From the NCBI GenBank assembly GCA_963783085.1, contig CAWAMJ010000010.1:248001-312000 (forward strand): a DNA stretch of 64,000 nt, in the 5' to 3' direction. The position numbers and the translations under genes are program-made. Of the stretch, positions 16,063-26,400 are shown one piece after another. Positions within the stretch are counted from its first letter, which is position 1. The number at the start of each line of letters is the position of its first letter. The notes beneath the pieces were generated by a model, which saw only the letters and a list, made by a program, of their open reading frames with translations, ran no database searches and was not told the DNA's origin. The DNA comes from CAVYUC01 sp963783085. Lineage in GTDB: Bacteria > Bacteroidota > Bacteroidia > Bacteroidales > Prolixibacteraceae.

Positions 16063-17511
16063 GTGAAATATCTGCTTCAAATACTGGTAGTAGCTGCAAT
16101 AATAATCTCATTTTTTTCATGCGAAGATGAGGGATATTTGAGTTCGCCTGATGCCCAACTGGAATTTTCTGCCGACACAGTAATGTTCGACACCATTTTT
16201 ACCACCATTGGTTCAACCACGCAAAATCTCCGGGTATACAATCCTTATAACGAAAGCCTTTTAATTTCAAGAATCCGGCTTGGCGGTGGCGATTTTTCCA
16301 ATTTCCGGTTAAATGTAAACGGCGAACCTGTAAACGAAATTTACGAAGTGGAAATTCCGCCCCAGGACAGTATTTATATTTTTGTGGAGGTTACCATTGA
16401 TCCCAATGGGCAAAGCCTTCCGATGGTAGTTCAGGATTCCATTGAGTTTACCACCAATGCGAACATTCAGAAAGTAAATCTTATCGCTTACGGTCAGGAT
16501 TTTAAACTGGTAAAAGGGGAAACCGTTGAAACAACAACGTGGACTTCCGAGAAACCGTATCTGGTTTATGATTATGCTTATGTTGACAGTTTGGCTACGT
16601 TAACCATAGAGCCCGGCACAAAAATCTATTTTCACAAAGGCGCCGGTTTGTATGTGAAAGGAAATATTGAAGCAAACGGAACTTTTCAAAATCCAATTAC
16701 CTTTCTGGCCGACCGGCTGGAAGATACCTACGAGAATATTCCCGATCAGTGGAACGGAATTGTACTTTTTTCAGGTAGTCACGGAAACGTTTTTAATTAC
16801 TGTAACATCAAAAATGCCAACATCGGTTTACAGGTGGGCAATATTGAAAATGAAGGTTTTGCAAGTGTTCAGCTCTCCAATTCAACGATTGCAAACATGG
16901 CATATGCCGGTTTATTTTCACTAAAATCGAAAATTTATGCGTACAATAATTTAATTGCCAACTGTGGATTTTACGCTGCTGCACTATTGGTTGGCGGCGA
17001 TTACGAATTTTACCACACTACAATTGCCAATTACTGGGGAAATTATTCAAGAAAGGCCCGATCCACATCTTCGCTGGTTATTTCCAATGCTTTGGTTATC
17101 GAGCAGGATGATGGTTCAAAAATCACTTACACGCAGGATTTGAAAAAAGCTGTATTCGGTAATAGTATTATTTTTGGCAATAATTTAAAAGAGATACAAT
17201 TGGGCAATAATGAAGAAGCCGAATTCAATTACCTTTTTGACCATTGTATCATTCAGGTTCCCGACACTTTTAACATTTCTGATACCGATCATTACAAAAA
17301 CGTATGGAAAGGTGATGCGTATGATCCAAAATTTATCGACCCTTACGAAGAATTCGACTACGCCCTTGATACATTATCACCCGCAAAAGATGTCGGAAGC
17401 GAAGAGTATGCAAAAATGTTTCCGCTGGATATCCAAAACAACGACCGTACCGCTGATGATGGCCCTGATTTGGGAGCATTTGAAAGGGTAGAGAAAAAAG
17501 ATGAAAAATAG
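16063..17511 (+). CDS. Lipoprotein with parallel beta-helix repeat domain
   Basis: The GTG at 16063 gives a 482-residue protein whose N terminus is a lipoprotein signal ending ISFFSC. The N-terminal part (about 30-170) is beta-rich and resembles the choice-of-anchor, Ig-like segments of Bacteroidota surface proteins. The middle carries parallel beta-helix repeats with short Asn/Ile-rich turns (for example GNVFNYCNIKNANIGLQVGN). A right-handed beta-helix suggests carbohydrate binding, but no catalytic residues of a lyase are visible. It overlaps the next gene by 11 bases, so both are probably cotranslated. Confidence 0.78.
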   Translation: MKYLLQILVVAAIIISFFSCEDEGYLSSPDAQLEFSADTVMFDTIFTTIGSTTQNLRVYNPYNESLLISRIRLGGGDFSNFRLNVNGEPVNEIYEVEIPPQDSIYIFVEVTIDPNGQSLPMVVQDSIEFTTNANIQKVNLIAYGQDFKLVKGETVETTTWTSEKPYLVYDYAYVDSLATLTIEPGTKIYFHKGAGLYVKGNIEANGTFQNPITFLADRLEDTYENIPDQWNGIVLFSGSHGNVFNYCNIKNANIGLQVGNIENEGFASVQLSNSTIANMAYAGLFSLKSKIYAYNNLIANCGFYAAALLVGGDYEFYHTTIANYWGNYSRKARSTSSLVISNALVIEQDDGSKITYTQDLKKAVFGNSIIFGNNLKEIQLGNNEEAEFNYLFDHCIIQVPDTFNISDTDHYKNVWKGDAYDPKFIDPYEEFDYALDTLSPAKDVGSEEYAKMFPLDIQNNDRTADDGPDLGAFERVEKKDEK

Positions 17512-18532
17512 CTTTTTATTGTTTCTGACGTTTTTCCTGATTCAGATAACCACTCCTGCGCAGAATAACAGCCGCGAATATTCCCTGATGTTTTACAACG
17601 TCGAAAATTTATTTGATACGGTTGATGATCCGAAAACGGCAGACGAGGAATTTACGCCTGGCGGTGACAGGCACTGGACGTACAAACGCTTGAACAATAA
17701 ACTGATAAATTTATCAAAAACCATTTTAAGCGCTTCCGGTTGGGAACCACCTGAAATGATTGCAATGTGTGAGGTTGAAAATCAGGTTGTCCTTAAAATG
17801 CTCCTTGAAAAAACACCTTTAAAATCCATTCCCTACAAAATCATTCATAAAGAATCGAACGACGACCGTGGTATCGACGTAGCTTTTCTTTACAACGCCA
17901 GGCTTTTTTATCCGTTGGCATATCGTTATTACCCGCTGAAAAGTAATGATGGTTCAACAGTTAAAACCAGGGAAATACTTTATGTTGCAGGCATCCTTAA
18001 TCAACAGGATACGATTCATATATTCGTCAATCACTGGCCTTCGAGGTACTCCGGCCTGCTGGAAACACAGGATAAACGGGATTTGGCCGCCAAAACCCTG
18101 CGCAGTTTATACGATGAACTATTTCAAAACTACCACAATCCGAAAGTTATTATTGTCGGCGATTTTAACGATCAGCCTTCCGATAAAAGTATTTCGGCCG
18201 GTTTAAAAGCGATGAATGCGGAGGGTGAAATCAGGAAGGAAGGATTGTATAATCTGTCGGAGACCTGGATGGGAAATTCAACCGGAACGTTGAAATATCA
18301 GTCGCAATGGTTTATATTCGATCAGCTCCTTGTTTCAGGAAATATGCTGCAAAAGAGCGGGGGAATTTATACTGCGCCGGGGTTCGCCACTGTGGTACAA
18401 CTTCCTTTTTTATTTGAACGTGACAAAAAATATGGCGGCATGAAACCATTCCGAACATACACCGGTTTTAAATACACCGGTGGTTTTAGCGACCACCTGC
18501 CGGTGCTGTTGAAACTGAAAACAACATACTAA
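17501..18532 (+). CDS. Exported endonuclease/exonuclease/phosphatase family protein
   Basis: The 343-residue protein has a signal peptide (cleavage after about 20 residues, near TTPAQ). The EEP fold follows with its full set of motifs: FYNVENLFDT (Asn), MCEVEN (Glu), VNHWPSR (His), VGDFNDQP (Asp/Asn) and the C-terminal SDHLPV. It should act as a metal-dependent hydrolase of phosphodiesters in the periplasm or outside the cell; DNA or phosphate esters are possible substrates. It overlaps the beta-helix gene upstream. Its stop codon overlaps that of the converging CCA gene by four bases. Confidence 0.88.
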   Translation: MKNSFLLFLTFFLIQITTPAQNNSREYSLMFYNVENLFDTVDDPKTADEEFTPGGDRHWTYKRLNNKLINLSKTILSASGWEPPEMIAMCEVENQVVLKMLLEKTPLKSIPYKIIHKESNDDRGIDVAFLYNARLFYPLAYRYYPLKSNDGSTVKTREILYVAGILNQQDTIHIFVNHWPSRYSGLLETQDKRDLAAKTLRSLYDELFQNYHNPKVIIVGDFNDQPSDKSISAGLKAMNAEGEIRKEGLYNLSETWMGNSTGTLKYQSQWFIFDQLLVSGNMLQKSGGIYTAPGFATVVQLPFLFERDKKYGGMKPFRTYTGFKYTGGFSDHLPVLLKLKTTY

Positions 18533-19944
18533 TTTTTCTTTTTCAATCCCAGTTCTGCGGCCTTTTTTAACATGAACCGGTACGCTTCATCGTAATCGTT
18601 CCGGATTTCACCTTCCAGAATTGCTTCTTTTATAGCTTCTTTAATAGCGCCAACCTCGCGGCTGGGTGGCAATGCAAATGTTTCCATAATAGTTTCGCCT
18701 GATACCGGCGGCTGAAAGTTTCGAATGGCATCTTTCTCTTCGATTTCTTTCAGTTTTTGTCTGACAATTTTGAAATTCCGGAGGTACCGTTTTTCCTTCT
18801 CCCGGTTTTTCGAGGTGATGTCTGCTTCGCACAGCGTCATTAAATCATCGATATCGTCGCCTGCCTCGAACAATAAACGGCGCACTGCTGAATCAGTTAC
18901 CTCATCTTCGGAAAGAACAATTGGCCGCATATGCAACTCTACTATTTTCTGAACGTATTTCATTTTTTCGTTCAACGGAAGTTTCATTCGCCGAAAAATT
19001 CCCGGAATCATTTTTTTGCCCACAAAATTGTGCGAATGAAAGGTCCAGCCCTGACCATCTACAAACTTTTTGGTTATCGGTTTCGCAATGTCGTGGAGCA
19101 AGGCAGCCCAGCGCAACCAAAGGTTTTTTGTTGCCGGGGCAATACGATCAACAACTTCAATCGTGTGGTAAAAATTATCTTTATGGCCAATTCCATTTAC
19201 AACGTCCACTCCTTTCATTTGAAATAATTCAGGAAAAATAATTTGAAGCAATCCGGTTTCCTCCAGAAGTTTAAAACCTTTGGAAGGCTTGTCGGCCATA
19301 ATAATTTTGTTGAGCTCGTCTGCAATTCGTTCTCCGGAGACGATTTTTATTCTTTCGCGGTTTTTGGCAATTGCCTGCAACGTTTCGGTTTCAATTTTGA
19401 AATTGAGCTGACACGAAAAACGGATGGCACGCATCATCCGCAATGGATCGTCAGAGAATGTAACCGACGGGTCGAGTGGTGTCCGAATGATTTTGTTTCT
19501 CAAATCATTTAAACCGTCAAACGGATCGACCAATTCACCGAAATTGGATTTATTTAATCCGAGCGCCAAAGCGTTTATGGTGAAATCCCGGCGGTTCTGA
19601 TCGTCTTCCAGTGATCCATTTTCAACCAGCGGTTTCCGCGAATGGCTTCGATACGATTCTTTCCGGGCGCCAACAAATTCGATTTCAAGCGATTTGTATT
19701 TTAGCAAAGCTGTCCCAAAGTTTTTGAAAATTGCTATGGCAGGTCTGGGTTTTAACTTCCTGGCAATATTTTCGGCAAGGCGGATTCCGCTTCCCACCGT
19801 CACAATGTCAATGTCTTTTGACTTTCGATGCAAAAAAAGGTCGCGAACATAACCTCCGATTACGTAAGTTTCCTGTTGCATTTCATCTGCAACCGATGAT
19901 ATCTGCTGAAATATTGATGGTTTTAATTCCTGTTTCATGAACAT
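18529..19944 (-). CDS. CCA tRNA nucleotidyltransferase with HD domain
   Basis: This 471-residue class II nucleotidyltransferase carries YVIGGYVRD (about 27-35) and DIDIVTVG with the catalytic Asp pair (about 43-50). RRDFTINALAL (138-148 region) is the family signature, and LLHDIAKP near 290 marks a C-terminal HD domain. Enzymes of this type add or repair the CCA end of tRNAs. The HD part may give phosphatase or phosphodiesterase activity. ATGs at 19944 and 19938 are both possible starts. Confidence 0.9.
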   Translation of the reverse strand: MFMKQELKPSIFQQISSVADEMQQETYVIGGYVRDLFLHRKSKDIDIVTVGSGIRLAENIARKLKPRPAIAIFKNFGTALLKYKSLEIEFVGARKESYRSHSRKPLVENGSLEDDQNRRDFTINALALGLNKSNFGELVDPFDGLNDLRNKIIRTPLDPSVTFSDDPLRMMRAIRFSCQLNFKIETETLQAIAKNRERIKIVSGERIADELNKIIMADKPSKGFKLLEETGLLQIIFPELFQMKGVDVVNGIGHKDNFYHTIEVVDRIAPATKNLWLRWAALLHDIAKPITKKFVDGQGWTFHSHNFVGKKMIPGIFRRMKLPLNEKMKYVQKIVELHMRPIVLSEDEVTDSAVRRLLFEAGDDIDDLMTLCEADITSKNREKEKRYLRNFKIVRQKLKEIEEKDAIRNFQPPVSGETIMETFALPPSREVGAIKEAIKEAILEGEIRNDYDEAYRFMLKKAAELGLKKKN

Positions 19945-19997
19945 CTAAAAACGAGTTTTGTCATTAATTTTCATGACATTTTCTGATAAAAGCGTGA

Positions 19998-20005
19998 CAA
20001 AATTA
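19998..20005 (-). promoter_or_regulatory. Promoter -7 element before the CCA gene
   Basis: On the minus strand TAATTTTG matches TAnnTTTG, 53 bases before the ATG at 19944. No TTTG is seen at the expected distance upstream, so only the -7 element is supported. Confidence 0.4.
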
Positions 20006-20112
20006 CAATTATTTAGTTTAAAATGTTTATTATATGGTTTCATGTTAAGCTGGCATTTTTTTTGTATTTACATATATAAATATTAGCATATATTAATTTA
20101 AAATTATACATC

Positions 20113-20484
20113 ATGTTGGAACATTTGACGAAAGAAACATTTAAGGAGAAAGTTTTCAATTGGGAACAAAACAAAGACTGGAAATATGAAGGTTCAAAAC
20201 CTTGTTTAATCGATTTTTATGCTGACTGGTGCGGACCGTGTAAAATGGTAGCTCCTGTTTTGGAAGAATTGCAGAAAGAATACGGCGAAAATCTGGTGAT
20301 ATATAAAGTGGATACCGAAGATCAGCAGGAACTGGCAGGAATGTTTGGAGTTCAGAGTATCCCATCGTTATTATTTGTTCCTACCGAAGGTCAACCTCAA
20401 ATGGCCATGGGTGCATTGCCAAAGGCAAGCTTTGAAAAAGCAATTGCAGATGTGTTGAAGGTTGAAAAACCAGTGGTTAATTAA
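20113..20484 (+). CDS. trxA: Thioredoxin family protein
   Basis: The 123-residue protein has the thioredoxin active site WCGPCK (about residues 39-44) within DFYADWCGPCKMVAP and the cis-Pro block SIPSLLF near 95. It has no signal peptide, so it acts in the cytoplasm as a disulfide reductant. A short N-terminal extension (about 20 residues) precedes the standard fold. It stands alone, and its stop overlaps that of murF by four bases. Confidence 0.92.
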   Translation: MLEHLTKETFKEKVFNWEQNKDWKYEGSKPCLIDFYADWCGPCKMVAPVLEELQKEYGENLVIYKVDTEDQQELAGMFGVQSIPSLLFVPTEGQPQMAMGALPKASFEKAIADVLKVEKPVVN

Positions 20485-21770
20485 AGGAAATCCAATACTT
20501 TTTCAAGCTGGATACCTCTCGATCCTTTAATCAGGATTGCACCTTTCCTAATCGGGTTAATTTTCAGGAACCGGTAAAAATCATCCACATCCTCAAATGA
20601 AGGAAATGGGTGATTTTTTGCGATATCTGCAAAAACAGGCCCAATTAAGTATACGCCGTTAAATTGAAACCTGGAAATTTCATCGAGCATATTTTTATGT
20701 TCCTGAATGGCAAATTCTCCCAATTCGAGCATATCGCCGAGGATTAAATAACGATCGTTTGAAAAACTTGAAACAAAACTGTTAATGGATGCTTTCATGC
20801 TGGTTGGATTTGCATTGTAAGCATCCATTATTATTTTAATTCTCTTTTTTGTAATTAGTTGCGAACGGTTATTCGACGGCTGGTATTCTTTTAATGCCTG
20901 CTGAATTTTCAACGGCTCAACTTTAAAATAAAACCCGATAGCGGCAGCAGCCAGAACGTTTTCAAAATTGTAATCGCCGGTAAGCTGCGTGTTTAGGTAC
21001 AACATTCCTTTCGGAAAATGAGCTTTTATATGCACAAATGGCGGCGAAGGAACTGGTTCGCCTGTAAAATCAGCATCTTTTTTCCCATAAGAAAACGTAT
21101 TATCGACAGATTGTACCAGTTCGCTCAATATTTCATTGCTTTTGTGGTAAAAAATAGTCCCGCCTTTAGCGTTAACGTGATGGTACAATTCTGCTTTGGT
21201 TTTTTTTACGCCGTCAAATGAACCAAAACCTTCGAGGTGAGCTTTACCGATGTTGGTAATGATGCCAAAATCAGGATCGGCAATTCGGCAGAGCTCAGCG
21301 ATTTCTCCCGGATGGTTGGCGCCCATTTCTACGATACAAAATTCAGTTTTGGAATTCATTCTCAGTAAAGTAAGTGGCACGCCAATGTGGTTATTAAGGT
21401 TGCCGCGGGTGTAGTTTGTATTGAATTTCTTTGACAGTACCATCGCAATCAATTCCTTGGTTGTGGTTTTTCCATTGGTGCCGGTAATTCCCAAAATTGG
21501 CAAAGCCATTTTTTTCCGGTGCATGTTGGCCAAGTCCTGCAATGCTTTCAGTGTGTTTTTTACAACAACGGTTTTTCCTGGTATTTGATAATTTTCATCA
21601 TCAATTACGGCAAGTGCTGCGCCTTTTTTTAAGGCTTCGGCTGCAAATTTGTTTCCGTCAAAATTTCCCCCTTTCAAGGCGAAAAAAAAACAATTTTCGC
21701 TTATTTTTCTGCTGTCGGTTTCAACTACCGGATACCGGAGGAACAGCTTGTATATTTGTTCGATTGTCAT
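20481..21770 (-). CDS. murF: UDP-N-acetylmuramoyl-tripeptide--D-alanyl-D-alanine ligase
   Basis: The 429-residue protein is MurF, the cytoplasmic ligase that adds D-Ala-D-Ala to UDP-MurNAc-tripeptide. Visible landmarks are the N-terminal SRKISENCFFFALKG, the ATP loop GITGTNGKTTTKELI (about 95-109), NLNNHIGVPLTLLR and the C-terminal DAYNANPTSM and LGDMLELG blocks. The ATG at 21770 is clear. It follows gldJ on the same strand, with a terminator between the two genes. Confidence 0.94.
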   Translation of the reverse strand: MTIEQIYKLFLRYPVVETDSRKISENCFFFALKGGNFDGNKFAAEALKKGAALAVIDDENYQIPGKTVVVKNTLKALQDLANMHRKKMALPILGITGTNGKTTTKELIAMVLSKKFNTNYTRGNLNNHIGVPLTLLRMNSKTEFCIVEMGANHPGEIAELCRIADPDFGIITNIGKAHLEGFGSFDGVKKTKAELYHHVNAKGGTIFYHKSNEILSELVQSVDNTFSYGKKDADFTGEPVPSPPFVHIKAHFPKGMLYLNTQLTGDYNFENVLAAAAIGFYFKVEPLKIQQALKEYQPSNNRSQLITKKRIKIIMDAYNANPTSMKASINSFVSSFSNDRYLILGDMLELGEFAIQEHKNMLDEISRFQFNGVYLIGPVFADIAKNHPFPSFEDVDDFYRFLKINPIRKGAILIKGSRGIQLEKVLDFL

Positions 21771-21781
21771 TTTTCAAAAAT

Positions 21782-21813
21782 AAAAAAACCTCATTTCACA
21801 AAAAAATGAGGCT
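21782..21813 (-). terminator. Terminator of gldJ
   Basis: On the minus strand CCTCATTT and AAATGAGG form an 8-base stem (21789-21811) followed by seven T (21788 down to 21782). It lies about 25 bases past the gldJ stop and just upstream of murF. Confidence 0.75.
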
Positions 21814-21836
21814 TGAATTATTAACGTTTGTTACGA

Positions 21837-23294
21837 TTAAAATCCTTCAGGACTTCCAACCCTGGTCATGGCACAACGGAAACCCAGGTCACTTTTGGCT
21901 TTCGATTGTTCCAGATATCGGCGGGTGCCGGGAACCAGCCAATAAGGCCTGTCTTTATACGAACCGCCTTTATAAACCCTGACTTCATCGTCGATGAGCG
22001 ACGAGAAATATCCCGGGCGGTCATCTTTCACATACATATCTGTGGTTTGCTTTTGTGCTGCGGCATTCCAGTCGCCAGACTCGACCACCTGCGAACGTGC
22101 ATCGCCATCTTCAAAATTACGATAATCGGCAATGGTATCTTTCACGAGTTCGCCATATTGATCTTTTACAAAATTTCCATTGTCATCTCTTTTGTATTCT
22201 GTAATAACATTTCCCCGGAAAGGCTGAAATTCTTCAACATCGAGAAATGAAAGTGGACGATAAACATCTGCTACCCACTCGTTAACGTTGCCCGACATAC
22301 AATAGAGCCCGTTATCATTTGGTTCATAGGAAAATACAGGAGCGGCAATATCGGCATTGTCGTTCAATGCGCCGGCCATTCCCATCAGATCACCCCGGCC
22401 CCGGGTAAAGTTGGCTTTCATCCTTCCTTTGTTCTTTCTGCTGTCTTCGCGCAAATAAGCGCCGTTCCACGGATAAATTCTTCTGTCGGTGAGCAGTTCC
22501 CCGTCAGCGTTGCCAATTAATCCATAAGCAGCATATTCCCATTCTGCCTCGGTTGGCAGCCGGTAACTTGGCAGCATCAAGCCATCTTCCCATCGTACCT
22601 GGCGTGCTGTACCATCGGCATTTTGTGCCATTTTTTCGCCTTCAGGTCCCGAATACATTCCGGCAAGATAAGTGTCGGTGGTAAATACACTTTGTCCGTT
22701 TTGGGAATTGTCGTGTTTGATAATTCCTTTATCAACAAGAATTTGTTCGTTTACGCGATCCGTCCTCCATGCGCAATACCTGTTTGCTTGTTCCCAGGTA
22801 ACTCCAATTACAGGATAATCGCTATACGCCGGATGCCGGAAATAGTTGTTCACGTAAGGCTCGTTGTAAGCCAGTTCGCTTCTCCACAATGCTGTATCCG
22901 GTAAATTGGTTTCAATTTTCTCCCGATCATTAGGGTATACGCGGCTTAACCAATAGATGTATTCACGGTAAGCCTGATTTGATACTTCTGTTTCATCCAT
23001 ATAAAAAGATGCCACGGTTACCCTGCGTGGGTAATTATCCCAGCGGTACATTACATCTTCTTCAATTCGTCCCATGGTGAAAGTACCTCCCTGGATAAAG
23101 ACCAAACCAGGGCCGGCTTCCTGTTCGTAGCCCGACAGATATGGAATGTTGCCGGTTTCCTCGTTGTTGTATTGCCAACCGGTGGTGCGCGAAACATCGT
23201 TGCCGCCGCCTTTTCCGAACATTCCGCATCCTGATACAAATGCGGCTAAAAACAGTATTAAAAGGGTTTTTACCTTCATTTTATTGCTTTTCAT
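21837..23294 (-). CDS. gldJ: Gliding motility/type IX secretion lipoprotein GldJ
   Basis: This 485-residue protein has a lipoprotein signal (FVSGCGMFG) and a formylglycine-generating-enzyme-like (SUMF1) fold. It shows GLVFIQGGTFTMGRIEED near residue 65, a WEQANRYCAWR block, RLPTEAEWEYAAYG and a closing GFRCAMT. GldJ is a SUMF1-like outer membrane lipoprotein that stabilises type IX secretion components. Location beside porU/porV and murF matches GldJ rather than PorK/GldK. A second Met (MKVKTLL) at 23279 could be the start. Confidence 0.85.
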   Translation of the reverse strand: MKSNKMKVKTLLILFLAAFVSGCGMFGKGGGNDVSRTTGWQYNNEETGNIPYLSGYEQEAGPGLVFIQGGTFTMGRIEEDVMYRWDNYPRRVTVASFYMDETEVSNQAYREYIYWLSRVYPNDREKIETNLPDTALWRSELAYNEPYVNNYFRHPAYSDYPVIGVTWEQANRYCAWRTDRVNEQILVDKGIIKHDNSQNGQSVFTTDTYLAGMYSGPEGEKMAQNADGTARQVRWEDGLMLPSYRLPTEAEWEYAAYGLIGNADGELLTDRRIYPWNGAYLREDSRKNKGRMKANFTRGRGDLMGMAGALNDNADIAAPVFSYEPNDNGLYCMSGNVNEWVADVYRPLSFLDVEEFQPFRGNVITEYKRDDNGNFVKDQYGELVKDTIADYRNFEDGDARSQVVESGDWNAAAQKQTTDMYVKDDRPGYFSSLIDDEVRVYKGGSYKDRPYWLVPGTRRYLEQSKAKSDLGFRCAMTRVGSPEGF

Positions 23295-23311
23295 TATTTT
23301 TCAGATTGTCA

Positions 23312-23319
23312 CAAATATA
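23312..23319 (-). promoter_or_regulatory. Promoter -7 element before gldJ
   Basis: On the minus strand TATATTTG matches TAnnTTTG, 17 bases before the gldJ ATG at 23294. The -33 side is weak. The divergent porU gene starts at 23486, so this 190-base gap holds the control regions of both. Confidence 0.5.
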
Positions 23320-23485
23320 ACTGATTTGATCAATTCTTATTGTTTGAGCTATTTATTATTTTTTCAGTTTTGTATCCCCGAGTTTATATCTTTGGCGTCC
23401 CTGGTTGCAAAATTAAATGTTTTATTGAAACTGACATTAACAATATTTATTTTGCGGCGGCGTTTAATTAACACACTTTTGCAAA

Positions 23486-26400
23486 ATGCGAATGAGAAGG
23501 TATCTGTTTCTGCTATTGGCGTTTTTACTGGGTTTTACTGTTGATGACGTTCAGAAAGAATTCATTACACTCAACTGGTATTTTGTTGATCATCCGGACG
23601 GCGGGAAGTTCGAAAATGCTTCTTTGGACAATGCTGTTTTTCCGGATGTAAATTCAGTTCCGGTTTTCACCAAAATTTATCCGTTAAAATCGGTTTCACA
23701 AAGTTTTCGGGTTGTGGTGGAAAATCCTGTTTTTGAGGAAATAACCGATGAAGTCAATTTTCCGGATGCTGGTGTAACCGACAAAATAAAAGTTGAAACG
23801 GCGGTACTGAAATCGGGCAGTGTCGGAAAACTTCAGGTTCGGATTTTTCCCATTGTAAAAAAGGACGGCAGAAATTTGCGGTTAACCAGGTTTGAGCTGA
23901 AACGTATACCTGTAACCGCCAAATCGGCAAAAACCGACCGGCACCCGTGGGAAAGCTCATCGGTATTAAAAAGCGGGAAATGGATAAAAATCAGCACTTC
24001 AGAAAAAGGAATCCATAAAATAACTTACTCGAAATTAAATGAATGGGGTTTTTCCAATCCGGCGCAGGTTAATGTTTTCGGGAGCGGCGGAGTATCCCTA
24101 TCCGAAAATCCCGCAGAAATTAATTATGATGATTTGCCGCAGGTTGCTGTGTGGCATGCAAAAAGCAACGGCGAAAACTGTCTGTTTTTTTATGAACCCG
24201 GAACAACCGGCTGGAAAGTTAATTTTAACGGCGAAAATTTTACGCACAAGCTCAATGATTATTCTACCAGGGGCTATTTCTTTTTGACTGAAAATGCCGG
24301 GCAACCAAAACTGGCGGAAATGTTACCGGAAATCAACGGGCAAGCAAACCGGTTTATTTCTGCATTCGATGATTACCAGCTTTATGAACCCGAACAATAT
24401 AACCTGTTGATTGGCGGATCCGGAAAACAATGGTTTGGGGACAAGTTTGCCAATAATTCCACCAAAAGTTTTTCGTTCGACCTTTCCGGAGTGGTTATCC
24501 CCTCAGAAGTTACCGTGAAAATAAATACAGCGGGCCGCTCATCTTCCCCGTCTGAAATGCCGGTTACCATCAATCAAAAAAACCTCGGGAAAATTAATTT
24601 TTCAGCAGTAAATACAGGTGAAAGCGATGTTTTATTTGCTGATGAAAGCGACGTTACTTTCAAAACTGCCGTTCAGCAGGAAAAATTGAATGTAGTTGTT
24701 AAATATTCGGCCGACAATTCAAATGCAGAGGCCTGGCTCGATTTCATAGAGTTAAATTACAAACGAAAACTGGCGCTGAATAATCAGGTGCTGTTTTTTC
24801 GCGACAAGAATTCGGTGGGAGGGGGAAATGTTTTGGAATTTTCAATCGAAAACAGTTCGGCCGGTACCCGCGTATTCGATGTTACCGATTTATATAATGT
24901 AAAAGAAGTACCTGTTACTGTTACGGGAAATGTAGCAACCGGAAAAGCGCAGGCTGATGAATTGCACGAATATGCAGCATTTAATCCTGGTGCGGAGTTT
25001 CCTGAACCGGATTTTGTAGCTGAAGTTGAAAACCAAAACCTGCACGAAATTAATACTCCCGAATTTTTGATTGTTACCCATCCGAATTTTCTGGATGCTG
25101 CCAATGCACTGGCCGATTTTCACCGCAGCTACGACGGAATGAGCGTAGAAGTAGTTGAAGCTCCGAAAGTTTACAACGAATTCAGTTCCGGAGCGAAAAG
25201 TGCAACCGGTATCCGTAATTTCATTAAAATGTTATACGACAGAAACGAAGGGCTGAAATATGTGCTTCTTTTTGGCGATGGCAGTTACGACAATAAAAAC
25301 GTTCATCCGGGAAGTCCCGCTTTCATTCCGACCTATCAATCAGCAGGTTCGTTAAATCCAACCGCGTCATTTGTAACCGATGATTATTTTGTTTTACTCG
25401 ACGATAATGAAAGTGTTTACAGCGGAGCGGTTGATTTGGGAATTGGCAGAATTCCGGCATCAACGGTTTACCAGGCACAATTAGTGGTGGATAAAGTAAA
25501 AAATTACTATTCCGACAAGGCGTTGGGAAACTGGCGAAATGTGGTTTGTTTCATCGCCGACGATGAAGATGCCGGTTTGCACCTGATCGATTCCGAAAAA
25601 CTGGCCAACTACATCAATGATAACCATTCGGAATTTATCACTGATAAAATATATTTTGATGCGTACATGCAGGAAACCTCGTCGGCAGTGGAGAGGTACC
25701 CGGGTGTTACCGAAGCGATAAACAAACGGGTGAAAGATGGGGTGCTTATTTTGAATTATGTAGGCCATGCCAATGAGCTTTTTTTAGCCGATGAACAAGT
25801 GCTGGATGTCAGCAACATTAATTCGTGGTCGAACTATAATTCATTGCCAATATTCGTTACTGCCACGTGCGAGTTCAGCCGGTTCGATGCTGATGAAATG
25901 TCGGCAGGTGAATATGTGCTTTTCAATCCGGGCGGAGGGGGAATCGGACTTTTCTCGACCACGCGGCTCGTTTATGCCTATTCCAATTTTTTACTGAGCC
26001 GGAGTTTTTACAACGTAGCCTTTCAGCAGGATGAAAACGGCGATCATTACCGGATGGGCGATATCATGCGTTTGGCAAAAATAAACACCATCAACACAAC
26101 CAATAAGCGAAATTTTAGCCTCCTTGCCGATCCGGCACTTAAGTTGACATATCCGAAGTATAAAGTAATAACAACCTCCATCAACCAAAAAGATGCATCA
26201 ACCATTGCGGATACCATCGGAGCGCTGCAAAAAATTACCGTCACCGGCTATATATCTGATCATCTCAACAACAAACTCGACGATTTTTCGGGCGAAATCG
26301 TTCCAACAGTTTATGATAAAGCGATTATGATGAAAACGCTTGGCAATGCAGGTCAGCCGCAAAAGGAATTTAAAGTGATGGAAAATGTCATACATAAAGG